NCBI GenBank assembly: GCA_039805565.1
Contig: JBDLTZ010000035.1
Span: 1-61,391 of the forward strand
Source: CALJIC01 sp039805565
Lineage (GTDB): Bacteria; Chloroflexota; Chloroflexia; Chloroflexales; Roseiflexaceae
Direction: 5' to 3'
DNA length: 61,391 bases
How positions within the stretch are numbered: position 1 is the stretch's first letter; the number at the start of each line of letters is the position of its first letter. The position numbers and the translations under genes were made by a program. The notes beneath the pieces were generated by a model. That model had not been told where the DNA came from. It made no database searches and saw nothing but the letters and a program-made list of their open reading frames with translations. Shown in pieces: positions 59,914-61,391 of this stretch.

Positions 59914-61221
59914 CTACCCCTCGCGCCTCAGATCGTCGAGCGCGCCCTCGATCCCGGCCAGCGCCCGGTCGAGGGCGACCTCGTCGTGGGCGGCGGAGAA
60001 GCCGTGGTGGGCGGCGGTGTGGAAATAGACGCCGCGGGCCAGGCAGCCGGCCACGAAGCGGCGCAGCATCTCCTTGTCCTGGCGGGCGGCCTGGCGATAG
60101 TCGGACACCTCCTCGGTGAGGCCGAAGTACAGGCCGAAGCGCGGGCCGACGTGCTGGAGGCGCACCGGCACGCCGGAGCGGTCGATCAGCTCCTGGAAGC
60201 CGCCGTAGAAGCGCCGGCCGAGGGCCGCGAGGCGCTCGTAGAACCCCGGCGCGCGGTAGGTCTCGAGCGCGGCCTGGGCGCCGAGCACGCAGGTGAGGTG
60301 CGAGAGGTAGGTGCCGCTGAGCTCGCTGTCGCCCTCGGGGCGCATGTGGCGCATCACGGCGCGGCGGCCGGCGATGGCGCTGATCGGCATACCGCCGCCG
60401 AAGGCCTTGCCGAGCACGCACAGGTCCGGGGTGACGCCGGTGTACTCCTGGGCGCCGCCGGGGGCCATGCGGAAGGCCGTGAGCACCTCGTCGAAGAGCA
60501 GCAGCGCGCCGGAGCGGTCGCAGAGCTCGCGGCAGAGCTCAAGGAAGCCGGGCGCGGGCGAGATGCAGCCCGAGTCGTAGTTGACCGGCTCGAGGACAAG
60601 GCAGGCGGCCTCGTGGCCGTGGTGGGCGAAGGCGGCCTCGAGGGCTGCGGGGTCGTTGAAGGGCACCACCACCACCATCGCGTCGAGGGCGCGCGGGATG
60701 CCGGCCGACTCAGGGTAGGGGATGGGGGCGTCGGCCGGGCCTGCGGCGGCAAGGGGCGGGGCCCAGGAGTAGTTGAGGGAGTCGGAGTAGCCGTGGAAGT
60801 GGCCCTCGAACTTGATCACGAGCTCGCGGCCGGTGGCGGCGCGGGCCAGGCGCAGGGCGTGCATGACGCTCTCGGTGCCGGAGCCGGCGAAGCGGACCAT
60901 CTCGGCGCAGGGGACCATCTCGGACACCAGGCGCGCGAGGGCGACGTGATGCTCGGTCTCGTAGGCGCAGATCACGCCGAGCTCGGCGGCGCGGGCGAGT
61001 GCGGCGGCGACGCGCGGGTGGGCGTGGCCGAGGAGCGAGGCGCCGTGGGAGCAGCACATATCGACGTACTCGCGGCCGTCGAGGTCGTAGACGTAGGGGC
61101 CGCTGCCGCGGGCGACGTAGAAGGGGCGGCCGAGGGCGGCGCTGAGGCGGGCGGTGGCGGTGACGCCGCCGGGCAGGTAGCGGCGGGCCTCCTCGTACAG
61201 GGCGTCTGCTGCCGTCGTCAT
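59914..61221 (-). CDS. Class III aminotransferase (glutamate-1-semialdehyde mutase-like)
   Basis: The 435-residue PLP enzyme resembles HemL: ALYEEARRYLPGGVTATARL at the start, VDMCCSHGASLLGHAHPRV, RFAGSGTESVMHALRLARAATGR, LLLFDEVLTAFRMAPGG (PLP-binding Asp), and catalytic Lys in DLCVLGKAFGGGMPISAIAG. Differences from true HemL, such as the CCSH segment in place of the usual YxxS/G, suggest a HemL-like paralogue with another substrate. It lies next to an MlrC-type hydrolase, and no other haem genes are near. ATG 61221 follows AGAGG; upstream in-frame codons reach 61272 but lack a site. Confidence 0.88.
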   Translation of the reverse strand: MTTAADALYEEARRYLPGGVTATARLSAALGRPFYVARGSGPYVYDLDGREYVDMCCSHGASLLGHAHPRVAAALARAAELGVICAYETEHHVALARLVSEMVPCAEMVRFAGSGTESVMHALRLARAATGRELVIKFEGHFHGYSDSLNYSWAPPLAAAGPADAPIPYPESAGIPRALDAMVVVVPFNDPAALEAAFAHHGHEAACLVLEPVNYDSGCISPAPGFLELCRELCDRSGALLLFDEVLTAFRMAPGGAQEYTGVTPDLCVLGKAFGGGMPISAIAGRRAVMRHMRPEGDSELSGTYLSHLTCVLGAQAALETYRAPGFYERLAALGRRFYGGFQELIDRSGVPVRLQHVGPRFGLYFGLTEEVSDYRQAARQDKEMLRRFVAGCLARGVYFHTAAHHGFSAAHDEVALDRALAGIEGALDDLRREG

Positions 61222-61391
61222 TGGCGGTGCCTCTTTCGTTTGGTTGGGCTGCGCCGCTGTATTGTACTGCATGGGCGGGCGCTGCGCCCCGCTCCCCGCC
61301 CAGAGGGGCTGGCCGCGGCCCCTCTGGACTCCCCCGGCGAGGGGCTTCGCCCCTTCGAACCTGAAAAGGGTGCAGCAGCGTGTCCGATATG
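61222..61391. other. Non-coding end of the window with two hairpins
   Basis: CAGAGGGGC (61301-61309) pairs with GCCCCTCTG (61318-61326), and AGGGGC, TTC, GCCCCT lies at 61340-61354; both are of the dispersed intergenic hairpin type. A -10-like TACAAT (minus, 61266-61261) lies 40 bases upstream of the aminotransferase start. No gene is visible. Confidence 0.5.

Overview
The window is about 61 kb of high-GC bacterial chromosome. The gene content fits a member of the Chloroflexota (filamentous Chloroflexia-like): many Thr/Pro-rich LAAC lipoproteins, a tricorn-type protease, an N-terminal-thioredoxin VKOR, NrfHA, a DUF3068 (PorA-like) sensor kinase, and heptameric short tandem repeats between genes. 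This taxonomic call is an inference from gene families; there is no rRNA. No phage, CRISPR array or intact insertion sequence was seen. The genes are ordinary chromosomal ones, with a few decayed fragments.

Layout. 1-2 kb: tmRNA (ssrA) with a clear promoter, a truncated Crp-like gene and a DUF6069 membrane protein. 2.2-9.7 kb: a redox and envelope region. It holds an ArsR repressor, a thioredoxin-like protein and a DUF318-type permease in one operon with a perfect operator, then a divergent thioredoxin-VKOR fusion, remains of two flavoprotein disulfide reductases, a sensor kinase and response regulator, a secreted Gly/Met-rich DUF2680-like protein, a frameshifted methyltransferase and a DUF302 protein. 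9.8-20.2 kb: a serine hydrolase, an MgtC protein, then signalling genes (multi-PAS/GAF kinase, a kinase-fold protein, REC-GGDEF, a 1250-residue hybrid kinase). 20.4-22.4 kb: nrfHA, with a six-haem NrfA. 22.5-34.2 kb: metabolic and stress genes (reductase, fructokinase, Usp proteins, CBS proteins, LysR, CoA-binding protein, AGE-family epimerase, sortase, Fe-alcohol dehydrogenase). 34.4-43.9 kb: an RCK protein with a degenerate pore, trpC, a zinc-ribbon protein, a PRPP synthase, two SDRs and a tricorn-type protease. 44.3-53.5 kb: a five-gene cassette of tandem solute-binding lipoprotein, HlyD-type adaptor, FtsX-type permease and two ATPases. 53.7-61.2 kb: DsbA-like protein, lipoprotein, serA, metallo-hydrolase, thioesterase, MlrC-type protein and a GSA-type aminotransferase.

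The most interesting regulatory observation is a 21-base element built of two CTCCATC direct repeats with an 11-base period. It sits exactly six bases upstream of the -10 box of two promoters: one for the thioredoxin-VKOR gene, one for the DUF2680-RR-HK operon. This predicts an autoregulated, Cpx-like envelope and disulfide stress circuit driven by the PhoB/OmpR-family regulator encoded there. Other notable points are the tandem-SBP export cassette with an AbrB-like tail on one ATPase, the DUF3068 hybrid kinase divergent from six-haem nrfHA, heptamer tandem repeats at five loci that often run into stop codons, a family of intergenic hairpins, and a recurring extended -10 promoter signal (TGn TAnnnT).
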